This document shows, piece after piece, positions 42,684-53,986 of a DNA stretch of 64,000 bases. Each line of letters begins with the position of its first letter. The first letter of the stretch is position 1. The DNA is from Pilasporangium apinafurcum (taxonomy: Eukaryota > Oomycota > Peronosporomycetes > Pythiales > Pythiaceae): assembly GCA_001600495.1 (NCBI GenBank), contig BCKE01000019.1:477717-541716 (forward strand), written 5' to 3'. The notes under the pieces are model-generated. The model ran no database searches. It saw nothing but the letters and a program-made list of their open reading frames with translations, and was not told the DNA's origin. The position numbers were made by a program, and so were the translations under genes.

Positions 42684-44615
42684 TCACTATCAAAGTTGAG
42701 AGTTTGTGTAGGAACTAAATCCACACCACGACGTGTGGAAAACCGAGAAAGAGGCGGCGCTTTCGCTTAGGTAGATAGAGAATCGCGTCGGGCGAGATGT
42801 GGTTGAGTCTGGCGTTGCACTTGCGGTTGATTGCTTTTCTTTTACTACAGAGGTCATCCATCGCACACACCCTGTGTTGCATTCGGGACAGAAGCGACAC
42901 ATACTTTCGAGGTTAGGGCCACAAAACCTCGGAAAAATGGCAAGGTTTTTTTTACTTCCAATCACAGCAGAAAAGTTATAACCCAATAAATTACCCCTAC
43001 TCTTACACATTCGCGATTTTATTTGCAAGTTTTGATGGGTTTGCGTTTGAAGTTTTAGAGGCTCGTATCATTAGTGATGCAGACTCGTCATTCCAAGCAT
43101 AAGCGTATAACCAGTAAATATCAGTTATGTATCTTGAACAGACACGAACTTCTCGAAATCACAACTGATTAGTCCAAAATTCAAACCAACACCATCGATT
43201 GTGTGTAGTCAAATCGACAGTCTCATATTTCATGAACCAACTTCTAGATGTGTAGACGATCACTTGGTTTATAAATGACCAAGACGAGTCCATACAAACG
43301 TATTGGACCCGTCAACTAACATTGATGTATCAATTATATGGTATCTTAGCAGTACCGAAGGATTTTTTGTGTGTTCGGGGGTACCATTTTCGATGCAATG
43401 ATGAGATATCTCAGACACAAATTTTGCCAGATTCCGTTTACAGAGTGGAACATCATGAACTAAAATTATCTGCACCCAGTAAACGCTTTCTTCCACTTAA
43501 CTGCCACCGTTGCAGCACTTTACTACATGCGACACTATTGCTCTATCTTTATTGACTGAGGCAGAATCCCACCGGTGGGAATAATGGGGGATAGAAGCCA
43601 ATCTCTATCCCCATTTTTCCTACTTGTAGGATGCATTTTGACGTATTTTTTTAAGTGAGCAGCTCACATCGATAGAAACAGCAACTTGCTTCGAATTCTC
43701 TGTAACGAACTTTTTTCTTCTCTATCTTTCTTTTCAAGAACAGATACGAGGCGATGACAATACATACCCGAGCAGATCAGATGCATGGAAAATCAAAGTG
43801 ATTGTCCAGAAAGCACGGCGTGATAGTATCGGTGCAAAAGGAAGGAAAAAATCACACTAGAAGCGTCTTTCTCAAGAATGACCACTTACTCATCGAGTCC
43901 AGGCGTCAGAGATGCCTACTCCGTGGTTGTCTAGTCTTAATTAGTTTTTGCTAGTCAAACTGGACTCAAACAAAAAAAACAGGAGGTCCTCCCTAGGGTA
44001 CTTTCGGTATTCCATATGACCCTTGATGCGCACAAGACTCTTGCATGTACATGTGAGGACATCGTTGCAGATCGCGTCATGTTTCTTTGAAAAATAGAAA
44101 GTGAAAAAGTCCAGACATTCAAAGAAAGAATCCAGATAACTATTGGGTACAGGAGATTTATATTGATTTTCCATGGAAGACACATCCTTTGAAGTGGCTC
44201 TCTTATACACCTCTTCATAAGGATCGCAAGAGCACTCACTTCGCCGCTATCTCATCATCTCGATGGTGTGGATCCAATATTTGCATGGCCGAAAACACAC
44301 GAAAGCGACAAGAAAAAAAATAAAACGTATTTACAAGTTGTTTGCTGTCGTTCTTTGTGAAAAAGTTGGTTGTCTTGTTCCTATAATGACGGAGATATCG
44401 TACTTTATAAAGAGGGGAGCTTCTGGTGATTTTTCCGTTCAGAACATGGATGCGTCAGTAACTGGTAAAACAATTGGGCAGCACCGATACTGCTGGTCGC
44501 TGCCCCACGGGTGGAAAGAACGCACCACGCAACAAACAGCAAAAATACAAGAAGGCGAACCGACACGGCATGTCCATCAGTGTGTAATGCAACATCAGTA
44601 CGTCCAGGTAAATGA
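42684..44615. other. Long intergenic region with a Cys-rich reading
   Basis: No full gene is supported in this 1.9-kb region. On the minus strand, 42715-42900 encodes MCRFCPECNT in one frame and continues in another as VCAMDDLCSKRK and NRKCNARLN. This is a cysteine-rich reading broken by a frame change. It could be a spliced 5' exon, a decayed zinc-finger gene or transposase debris. The rest is AT-rich with only short frames. Confidence 0.35.
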
Positions 44616-47273
44616 ATGTACCACTCACTCAGTTTGCTCTTGCTGTTCGTGAATGTAGGCAATGCACAAATTCAGGAGTACGTACTCGAGGCGCTAGACG
44701 AAGGTGAAGCACAAGTGCGCTATCTGGACCCAGTGCTAACGTTAGGTACAGGATTGTGTGCGCGCGGCGCTATCGTCGTCACAAAGTCTTCCACTGTGGT
44801 CGCCAACGGCGCGTGTCCGGACACATGGACGAATATTTCCTGCACGTGCTTCAACGTGGTATTAGACGGTAATTTTTTGGCGTGGCAATTGCCCATCACG
44901 AAACGCATGGCTACGGATGTATTGGAGCCACCAGCAACGAGCGTCATGAGTGGTGTGGCCGAGATCACAACCATCGGTCGCATTGCTCTTCCTCAACCCG
45001 TCACTTCTCTGTAAGAGACCATTTGCACATAAAAGGAATTTAAGCGTTGCCTGAATGGGTATGTTTGTCCGACGATAGGAGTATTATGGGTCAGACGGCT
45101 GCACCGGAGGAGATTCCGATCCATAGTTTTCCGTTGGTAGGCTACCCAAGCTTCGTGACCAAGCAGAGCACAGATTCCCTCAATTCTGTGTAAGGAAGTA
45201 GCAATTTAATGGTGAAAAACTGCGAGCTGCGAGCTAATTAGCTCTTTGTTTACTGTGGACTGAGTAGGCTGATCTCCAACATCAGCCTAGCAGATGTCAC
45301 TATTGATGGTGAGTTTTTGCCCAGTGGACTGATATCCATGTACGTTCCTGCTATCTGTCGAGTCGCTTATCTGAAGGAGAACAAGGTAAACTGATGCGAA
45401 TCCAATGATCTGTCGATATTATTGTCGTATTTGGTGTTGTTTAGAACGCTCCAGAACTGTGGTATCACAACGTTCACCTCGAGTTTTCTCGCAGATCGCC
45501 ATGCCACTCTGACCACCCTGTAAGTCCATCTTTAAGATGGTTAAGCTCTTTCCAATACCAGCATTTTGTATTTATTACATTGTATTTTATTGTGTAGCGA
45601 TCTCTCATACAATCAGCTTTCGGCGTTTGATGCAAGCGCCACTGATAGCAGTACGATCACAGAAATGTGCGTTCTTTCAACATTGTCACTGCTGTTCTAG
45701 AAGAATTTCAGTCATTCTGGGCATCAATTTGATCTTACATATGGCGTTGTCTGTCCATTGTAGCAATCTCTCGTACAATAACTTTACGTCTATTCCATCG
45801 AGTCTATTTTCCTTGTCCAGTCTCGACAAGCTGTAAGAGCATAGATGAATGTACTTGCTGAATCCCGCATGTGACGTTGGTGTATGTATTTGTTACTGCT
45901 TTGCGTGCAGGTACCTTACAGGCAATCCCATCACCAACTACACTATCTCAAGTGAAGACTTCACACTACTCTCGCAGCTTTCGACATTCAAAATGGACGG
46001 TCATGACACTTCTATCCCATGTGACAATGGAGGAGCATGGCAATCAATCCATGACACCAAACTCTGCGTAACTAGCTATGCCACGGTCGGTACTGACTCC
46101 TCCGCCTCTTCCTCCTCCACCTCCTCCTCCTCTACCCCATCCACAGAAGCAACCGACCGGGGCAACAGTAGCAGTACAGCACTCTATGCAGGAATTGGCA
46201 GTGCCATCGGCACCGCCATCGTCGCGCTCTTGCTATTCTTTGGACGAAGATACTTTCGGACCAAAGCTAACAGTGCCAAGAACGACGGCACGAGCGACGG
46301 AGTAGCCTCAACACTACCAATCATCAATTCCAATGTCTCTTCTTCGCAAGATTTCGTGTCAGGGTCCATCGATCCGGAGCTGCTCGCTGATCCTCGCATT
46401 GTTTCGCATCGCATCCCATTAGCAGATCTCACAATCAATCACGCGGTTAACAAAGGCGGCTTCGGGATTGTATATTGTGGTGCCTACCGTGGACGAACTG
46501 TGGCAATTAAGCGTATTCGCGCTGAGAACAACAAAGAAGCGTCGTCCATCGAGACGTTTCTCAAAGAAATTTGCCTCATGGCGGACCTGGAACATCCACG
46601 GATCGTCGAATTTGTCGGTGTGGCGTGGGATTCACTGAAGCATTTGTGTGCGGTCACGGAATTCATGGACAATGGCGATTTGCATGACGTTCTGCAAACG
46701 TACAAGCACCATCCGACTCGCAAACTGACGTGGGCAACCGAGAAAGTTCGCTTTGCCCTACAGATCGCGGAAGCGCTGGTGTATCTGCATTCCCTGGTGC
46801 CGATCGTTATTCATCGTGATTTAAAAGCCAAGAACGTGCTAATGACGCAGGATTTAAACGCCAAGCTGAGTGATTTCGGGATTTCTAGGCAATGGCGCGA
46901 AGAAGATACGCACATGACCGCAGCGATTGGTACAGCATTTTGGATTGCACCAGAAGTCCTTTTAGGCGGCAAATACGACGAACGTGCTGATGTGTATTCG
47001 TTTGGCGTGGTGTTGAGTGAGATTGACACCGATGATTTCCCGTATTGGAACTCATCGAATGCAAGTGAGACCAAGATGAATCAGAATGCAATTTTAAGAA
47101 TGGTGATCGATGGCGAAGTGCGGCCATCGTTCTCGTCTGATTGCCCGTTTGGAGTGTTGGAGTTAGCGAATATGTGTTTGAGAGGCGATCCATCGGAACG
47201 GCCATCAGCGGCGCAGGCTGTTTTCCTGCTGCAACGATTGCAAGCGACCTTGCAAAGGGGTGGAATAGTGTGA
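44616..47273 (+). CDS. LRR receptor-like protein kinase (TKL class), seven exons
   Basis: Exons 44616-45010, 45079-45189, 45268-45339, 45445-45519, 45598-45666, 45764-45832 and 45911-47273 join to 717 residues. All junctions fall in phase 2. The ATG begins a signal peptide (MYHSLSLLLLFVNVGNA, cleavage likely before QIQ). A Cys-containing N-cap follows (CPDTWTNISCTC), then LRRs such as LTTLDLSYNQLSAF and INLSYNNFTSIPSSLFSLSSL. Next come a Ser/Thr-rich juxtamembrane stretch and one transmembrane helix at about residues 355-375. The cytoplasmic kinase has a Gly loop (NKGGFGIVY), VAIK with Lys464, HRDLKAKN at 565 and DFG at 585, so it should be active. The HRDLKAKN form and overall sequence fit the tyrosine-kinase-like group. 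It is probably a cell-surface receptor; the ligand is unknown. Confidence 0.87.
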
Positions 47274-48222
47274 AATCGGATGGGTGTGTGCTTAGTATAT
47301 GGATATATCGATATGTGTGGAAGAGTGATGTGTAAGCATGTGTCAATCACTCGACTGACTGGATCGGAGAGCAGATTCAATTCCAACACATTATTATTGC
47401 CGGAGAAGGACAACGAAAATGAAATTCGCTCGCCCTGTATGAAGCTATTGAACTATAAACTCAAATAAATTGCAAGATAATTGTAAATTTTGAGATGCTT
47501 GCTTTTGTATTACACATCAGGTTGTCGTTGGCACCTGAGAAGAAGATTATAAGTGTTGTTAATGTGTGGACAGCAGCGATCGCCCTGGCTCAATGCTTGT
47601 ATCTCAAAACTGCATTGACTCTTTCGGCCATCTTGTTACTGGAAAGCTCGCCAATTCTGCATCTGTAGCATTTGGCAATTTTCCACGTCACAGACAAGAT
47701 CCAATTCCAAGAACCGTTTTTTTCTGTGTTATCAGAAATGCCTTCCAATCTTTACACATGGATGCAAGAAGCTATAGAGTGGCCGCTACCACTAGCCACA
47801 CAACACACAAAATCTTGCTACAGCATGGAATGATGGTCTCAACTTGTCATTTTGCTGACTCTCTCGCGAATGCTCGCTTCATTGGTTCGCAATATGCTCC
47901 TTGTTATCGTAATCTTGTGTAGATACGGCGCCGCTTTCGCTGTTTGAACGCTGCCAATCGTTGAACTAGCTCATGTGAATCTGAGAATTGTTGGGCTGAT
48001 TTGATTCTTTCATCCCACTATTTGAGCAAATTCTTGAAACGGAATGGTAGCCATCCGCCTGAACATATCTACTACTCAGATCGCCCATCCGATCTTCGAA
48101 CAGGCAAGGCGCCCAGCTTTGACAGCTTAATCTATCTGTGAAGAGCAAATATTCACCCATCATACACCAATCGAAGGATGTCACAACTGCTACATTCGCA
48201 GTAGTGCTGCTTTAGTTCATCG
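47274..48222. other. Intergenic, no supported gene
   Basis: This 950-bp stretch separates the receptor kinase from the first carboxypeptidase. A plus-strand frame at 47566-47922 (118 codons) has no recognisable motif and no promoter-like support. It probably holds kinase 3' sequence and carboxypeptidase upstream DNA. Confidence 0.4.
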
Positions 48223-48238
48223 CTTCATTCTTCAATTT
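48223..48238 (+). promoter_or_regulatory. Oomycete core promoter (initiator plus FPR)
   Basis: CTTCATTCTTCAATTT agrees at 14 of 16 positions with the consensus GCTCATTYYNCAWTTT described for oomycete genes. It lies 38 bp before the ATG of the secreted carboxypeptidase, the usual distance. Transcription would be expected to start at the A of TCATT. Confidence 0.65.
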
Positions 48239-48275
48239 ACTTTCTACTTCTCAGCAGCTCACCTCTAGCCTTCTC

Positions 48276-49671
48276 ATGAAGATCTTCCGTACACTCGCCT
48301 TCGTGGCTGCCTTTGTGGGGGCCCAAGTTGCGGCTCAAGAGAATGCCGAAGAAACGAAGCAACTCTTCCACGTTACGGTCCCCAAGGTTGTCTTGGATGT
48401 GGCACTCCAGCAATTCGGGGACGAATTGGACATCTGGAAGGTCGACGCTGTTGATGGCGGCAAGGTGCAGGCCGATATTTACGCCACGGACACCACGATC
48501 AATAAATTTTACGCCGGTTTCCCAGCATCTGCCAAAGAAACTATCTCGACTGCTTCCTCGGTCATTTCGATCGAACGGGATTCAGTGGACACGCAGGCGC
48601 TGCTACAAGAAGAAGCCGCGACCTTGGCGACCTGCACGACCAGCACGCGTCGCCATTTGGAGGAACTCGCCACCACGACGTACGTAAACAACGCCTTTTT
48701 TGACTGCTGGCGCACTGCAACAGAGGTGTTTGCGTTCTTGGACGCGTTGGTCACTGAAAATCCGAACTATATTTCCAAGATCGCCTCCGTGTCCACCACG
48801 ATCGAAGGACGATCAATTCCGGCGTACAAGCTATCGACCGGTAGCTCTACGTCGAAAAAAGCCATTTACATCCAAGGCTTGATCCACGCACGTGAGTGGC
48901 ATGCAGGCAGTACGACTTTCTATGCTATCGCTGCGTTATTGGATGGACTTCGCGCCTCAGATTCGACCATCACCACGGTAAGCTTTTCGTTCTTCGACTT
49001 TTTATCCTTACCACACTTTTGGCTAACTATCTCAAAATGTGTAGCTCTTCAACTCGTACGACTTTTACTTTGTACCGATCGTGAACCTCGACGGCTTCCT
49101 CTACACGTTCAGCAATAACCGCCTATGGCGCAAGAACCGTCGTCGCATCTCTGGATCTACATATGGTGTTGACCTCAATCGCAACTTTGGTCCAGCGCAA
49201 TACTTTGGCAAAGGTGGCGAGAGCCCTTCGTCCGAAACTTATCCAGGCTCGAAACTGCTGAGTGAACCTGAGACCGCGGGGATCTTTGCTTTCGTCAAAT
49301 CGCTTCCACTTGCGGGTGCCTTGGACATCCACGCCTACTCGGGGCTGGTGCTGCGTCCATATGGTGTTCAATACGCGGAAGCCGCTGCCCCTTATGGTGC
49401 TAAGCTCAAGACGTTGGGTGATAGCGTGAAGAGCGCTATTCAAGTGGGCAACACGGCCACGTACACGAGCCAAACCGCCGCACAGTTGTACTTGGCGTAC
49501 GGCACATTCATGGACTCGGTCTTTATTGAACTCAATAAGACAGCATCGATCAGCTTTGAGATGGAAGGCAACAACTTTGTGCAAGATGTGAGTGTGATCC
49601 GTCCTGGTGGACTACACATCTTCCAGGGCATCTTGCAATTCGTCAAGGGCTTGAAGGCTTATTACAGTTAG
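48276..49671 (+). CDS. Secreted zinc carboxypeptidase (M14), copy 1
   Basis: Two exons (48276-48977 and 49045-49671) encode 442 residues. A signal peptide (MKIFRTLAFVAAFVGAQVAA) precedes a propeptide of about 100 residues. The M14A catalytic domain then shows the metal motif HAREW (His and Glu), the substrate-binding DLNRNF, and a third zinc ligand in LDIHAYSG. The general-base Glu lies in SFEMEG near the C-terminus. All key residues of carboxypeptidase A/B are therefore present. It should be exported and trim C-terminal residues from peptides, either for nutrition or on host proteins. It has a strong promoter-like element upstream and forms a tandem pair with the next gene, which shares the same intron after the ATTACG-type Thr codon. 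Confidence 0.9.
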
Positions 49672-50189
49672 AAGGCACAGACTGTTGTGATTAGCATGAC
49701 CCAAGATGACTGATTTGGAGTCCGTAGTCCATTTTATGTGTGCAATTTTGACTGTTGAGTGATAAAAATGCGAATGTACGAGTGCGCTTTCGTGTGATAG
49801 TTTTGTGGATTTCCTCCAAATGCTTCCTTTCTAACTAGCAAAGCAAGAAATTCTGGATCAATAATGTAACGTCACCGCTTCTGTTTGAACCTATATCGAT
49901 TCAGGGAGCACATCATGCTAATTTTGACACTATTTTTTTAGTATAAAATAGTATGTGTAATCAGTGATAACGATCGTTGTCCCACTCTTGATGGAGAGCT
50001 CGACAACTTGCATCTGAGAATGCCTGCTCCTTGTGCTTCTTCTATGAACAACTACAAGCTGAGAACGCTATGGATCCGTGTAATCCAATTGTAATCGATA
50101 GCTATCACGAGAAGCCCGATGTGGATACCAAAGAAAGCATCAGAACATAGTGCAGTGAGTCACAGCTTCCATCATCTTTCAGCAAGAGG
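49672..50189. other. Spacer between tandem carboxypeptidase genes
   Basis: This 518-bp region contains no gene. AT-rich sequence near 49920-49970 and CAGCTTCCATCATCTTTCAG, about 30 bp before the next ATG, may be promoter elements. The latter only loosely resembles an initiator. Confidence 0.4.
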
Positions 50190-51658
50190 ATGAATATGCA
50201 GACCATTATCCACTGCATCCTCGGATTGCTGATAGTTACCATCGCCACCGTCACTGCTTCTCAGGAGGTGAAGCAGCTCTTCCACATCATCCTTCCACAG
50301 CCGCTTTTCAGGAATGCACTGCTGCAATTTGGAGATGAATGGGATATTTGGCGAGTCCGACCCATTCCTGACACCAAAGAACTTGTCCGTGTCGATATTT
50401 ACACCACAGAGATGTCAATTCGCCAGTTTCGCGAAGATATTGGCTCACTTCAGGAATTGAAAATCGAACGAAATGCTGTCAGTACTGCACGCTTGTTGCA
50501 AGAAAGCGAGACTACGTTTGTGTTATGTAGTGAAAAGACACGACTGCACCTGGATGAGCTCGCATCGACAAAGTACGTGGACAACGCGTTCTTTGACTGC
50601 TGGCGCACAGCCGATGAGATCTATGCGTTCTTGAACAAACTAGTCAAGGAGAATTCGGGCATATTTGCCAAGATTGACTCCATTGCCACAAGTATAGAAG
50701 GCAAGTAATTTCCGAACCATGTTTATCGATTCAATTTTACTGACGCTATGTACTGGCTTAAATTTTATGAATGCCAGGCCGAGCCATTCCAGCGTACAAG
50801 ATCTCGACGGGACCAGGCAGGAAAGTCATTTACGTCCAGGGACTGCTTCACGCGCGTGAGTGGCATGCTGGAAGCACAACATTCTATGCTATCGCTGCAC
50901 TTCTCGATGGATTTCGATGCAAGGACCCCGAAATCACTCAAGTGCGTTATCTCCCAGACAGCCCGTTCTATACGTCTCTATATTGACGATGGTTATTGTT
51001 CACTTTGCCTGGAACTCTGTAGCTGCTCACACTATATGACTGGTACTTCGTTCCGATCGTCAACATCGACGGTTTTCGATTCACCTTCAAAGGCGATCGT
51101 CTTTGGCGCAAGAACCGACACAAGATTAATGTGGATGGGAGAATACGTTTCGGTGTCGATCTGAATCGCAATTTCGGCCCAGCAGAGTACTTTGCGCTCT
51201 CTAAAGGTGGCCCTCGGTCGGACACGTACCCTGGATCATCCCCACTCAGTGAACCAGAGACTTTTGGATTGTTCCAATGGCTTCAAACGCTCCCATTGGC
51301 TGGCGCACTGGACATTCATGCTTTTGCAGGGTATGTATTACGTCCACTAGGTAATCAGAAGGCTGGTGTTCTTGCTCTGTATGATACAAAGCTCAAGACA
51401 CTCGGGGATAACGTCAAAAAAGCCATTGAAGTCAGCAACAATGCGACCTATACGAGCCAATCTGCTTCTGAGCTTTATCTGTCGTACGGATCGTTTATGG
51501 ATGCTGTCTTCCTCCAGATGAACCATACCGCTACACTTACGTTTGAAATGGAAGGCGAGGGGTTTGTTCTTCCTGAGACTGTCATTCGCCCTGGGGGGAA
51601 GCACGTCTTCCAGGGTATCCTCCAATTCGCCAAGGAATTGCCAGCATATTATAGCTAA
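50190..51658 (+). CDS. Secreted zinc carboxypeptidase (M14), copy 2
   Basis: Three exons (50190-50700, 50778-50941 and 51023-51658) encode 436 residues. The product aligns along its length with the gene upstream. It shares the signal peptide (MNMQTIIHCILGLLIVTIATVTA), KQLFH start, DNAFFDCWRTADEIYAF, HAREWHAGSTTFYAIAALLDG, DLNRNFGPAEYF, LDIHAFAG and FEMEG. Zinc ligands and catalytic Glu are all conserved. The second intron matches that of copy 1. The first intron is absent from copy 1 and has a GC donor (GAAG then GCAAGT) with an ordinary AG acceptor; only this choice restores the EGRAIPAYK sequence. The pair arose by tandem duplication, with intron gain or loss since. Confidence 0.9.
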
Positions 51659-52205
51659 AGTGGTGAAGACGGGGAACTGGACGATTGTAGGCTTGGATAA
51701 TGTCTTTAAAGTGAAAAACTGGATCCAAATGGCATGAACAAATATGCAAGTAATAGTGAGAGAGAGTGGCATAGTATATAATGGATGCGTAGCTTGTAGA
51801 TGTTTTCCGTCAAAATAAATTACAGTATTGCCAGCAAAAAGCGCTTAGTTCACATCATCTGTACACTCTCGTCGCACAATTCATGCAAAATGTGGTAATG
51901 TACTTATAAATCCTTTGAAAGAGACCAGACTTGATAATCAAGCGAATTCATCAACATGGTGGGAAACATTATCATGGGTCGCTGCCCGTTCTAGAGCCGC
52001 ATAGCGGCAGAGAGCGAAGAACTGGAATCCATCGAATGATTTGCGTTGTGAGGGAGAGACATGTACTTTAGCTGCTTTAAGGCTTTCGCCCACACTTCTC
52101 TTAGTCAGCTTTATTGTTCTAAACCTTGCATGCTTGTCCATAGCCAACCAGGTCTGTTCAGATCATTGCTTTCTGTACCACTAGTCTCTCTCACTCAGGC
52201 GTAGA
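51659..52205. other. Intergenic, no gene seen
   Basis: This 550-bp region lies downstream of the second carboxypeptidase. A minus-strand frame at 51938-52147 (69 codons) has no motif that I can identify. It is mostly 3' flanking sequence. Confidence 0.4.
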
Positions 52206-52416
52206 ATGCTCACGCTCTGTGTTTACATCTTCTACCAGCTAAGTGTTTTTGAGCATTTGACCAAGTACACCATCTTTCAGATCATTCAAATCAAGCGCAA
52301 TGTTTCAGATGAAGAGAAAAAACTCAAGATCAAGTAGAGAAACCTTTAACGTGTTATCTATGCGAACACGCTCTTGTCTTATATGCAGGAATGCTGCTCA
52401 AAACTTTGAAAATTAA
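52206..52416 (+). CDS. Possible small hydrophobic-start protein, two exons
   Basis: An ATG at 52206 opens MLTLCVYIFYQLSVFEHLTK and continues as a charged helix (RNVSDEEKKLKIK). Splicing GT at 52334 to AG at 52388 would give 51 residues ending NAAQNFEN. The N-terminal third could be a membrane anchor. I do not recognise the product, and the model rests only on splice signals and composition. Confidence 0.25.
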
Positions 52417-52706
52417 TGCAAAAACCTTGAAAAATACTCTTTTTCAAGATGAACACTGGAAATGGTCCACAATGGAACAAAATCGCGCAATGACATCTCG
52501 ATGGTGGAAATGTGCAGCAGTAACATGTCCCACAAATGCAGCGACTGACACCAGTCCACTCGTCATCAAGGAGTTGCCCGCGACTCCCATGGCTCCTCTC
52601 TTTATTGTCTGGTAATTCTTGTTTCTGGTGGGCTGAATTGTCTTTGCGAGAAAGTCACCTTATCAATGTATGTATTGCCAGTGGCAACTCTTCTTGCTCA
52701 CTTCGC

Positions 52707-53940
52707 ATGGTGCCTTGTGAGTGCTGCCAGTCGCTTGTGGATGCAAACAAAGAGGTCGATGGCGTATTGTTGTGCAGGCGGTGCGGATTTCTCACGGTTT
52801 TGGATCCAGCACTGCGGACGTTATTGCAGATCGCTCCATTTAACCGCTCCATCTTGGTGCGAGTTCTCGTGAATTATTGATCAAAGTATTTAGTTCTACT
52901 GACCAAGGAATTTTGTGCATTTTGTTACTCTTCGAAATGCATAGAATCACATACCAGTGTTTGTATCAGAGATCCTCGCGCTTCGTCACCAAATCGTTGC
53001 ATTCAATAGCGATCATCCCCACAATGTTGACGCTGACAATCATGTTGTCTCCCAATGGCTGGGAGAGCACCACAAGCTTCAACGGCAACTGCATGAGCTC
53101 GTAGGCCAATGGGAACAACTCAAGCATGAAGCCGAGCAGACTTTTACGTCACCAACACACCAGACATTCTCATCCACGCATTTGAATGTAAGTCAGTTTA
53201 TTTCTTAGAGCAACCAAGATTGGAAGTGATTTGCGCTGATGGTGGACTTGGTTTGTTCATTCTAGATTCTGCGGATCATGTACGAAAGCAGCAGTGATCA
53301 AGCGGAATTAATAAAGGTAGTGGAATTGGCCAATCAGTTTTTGCTGGATCAGTCGACGTTGTTGAAGATGAAATACGATATTCTAGCCGCACTGCAAATA
53401 TGTGCGCATGTGGATCAGCTGAAATCTCCAGTGTTTCAACCGTCCGTATCACTGAATGTACTGCAGTTAATCACAAACTGTACAAAAGATCGAGTGAAGC
53501 ACCAATACAAGGCTTATCAAGCGCTCTGTCGTCAATACTTGCCATTGGTCGGGATCGCCAACAAGCATTTGTTTGCATTGTTCAACGCTGCACAAAGCTT
53601 ACATAGGATGCGCCAGAGCGAAAACCACTCAATCAACGGTCATGGTCATCAACTTCTTTCCGATCATCAACCAATTGATGCTGCTGCCTTCAATGTAAAT
53701 GACCATATACGGAAGCGTCGGCGGTTTAGTGGATCAAATTTTACCAAGTCTGGTAACAATTCCCACAGTTCAATGGACGATGCACAAGTATCACGCATGC
53801 AGCAAACGATTGAATTCGGTAACCGCGTGACGGAGGTCTCCAAGAAAGTCGATCTCTGGCGGTCATTGAGTGCTACTATTGCATCTGTGTGCATACTAAA
53901 CGTTATAGAACTGGCAACAGCAATGGAAAAGAATGTATAG
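52707..53940 (+). CDS. Unrecognised protein with N-terminal Cys pairs, three exons
   Basis: Exons 52707-52856, 52945-53187 and 53266-53940 join in phase 0 to 355 residues. The N-terminus has two CxxC-type pairs (CECC and CRRC, about 22 residues apart) that could form a small zinc ribbon. The remaining 300 residues are predicted to be largely helical, with amphipathic segments (HKLQRQLHELVGQWEQLKHE; DQAELIKVVELANQFLLDQS). A basic cluster KRRRF lies around residue 285. There are no membrane segments. The first-exon donor could also be one of two further in-frame GT sites a few codons downstream. No family can be named. The 3' end lies only 46 bp from the convergent UreF gene. Confidence 0.6.
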
Positions 53941-53986
53941 TGCTTTGTTGCTTGTACTGAAAAGACTGCTATTTTCTTTCTAGACT

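Noticed and set aside
45340-45444. Reading exon 3 of the receptor kinase on to the AAG|GTAAAC donor near 45387
   Set aside because: It puts the next exon in the wrong phase and leads to a stop. The GTACGT donor at 45340 restores continuous LRR sequence.
47566-47922. 118-codon plus-strand open frame between the kinase and the carboxypeptidase
   Set aside because: No recognisable domain, signal peptide or splice partners.
51938-52147. 69-codon minus-strand open frame
   Set aside because: No family motif, and it lies in probable 3' flanking DNA.
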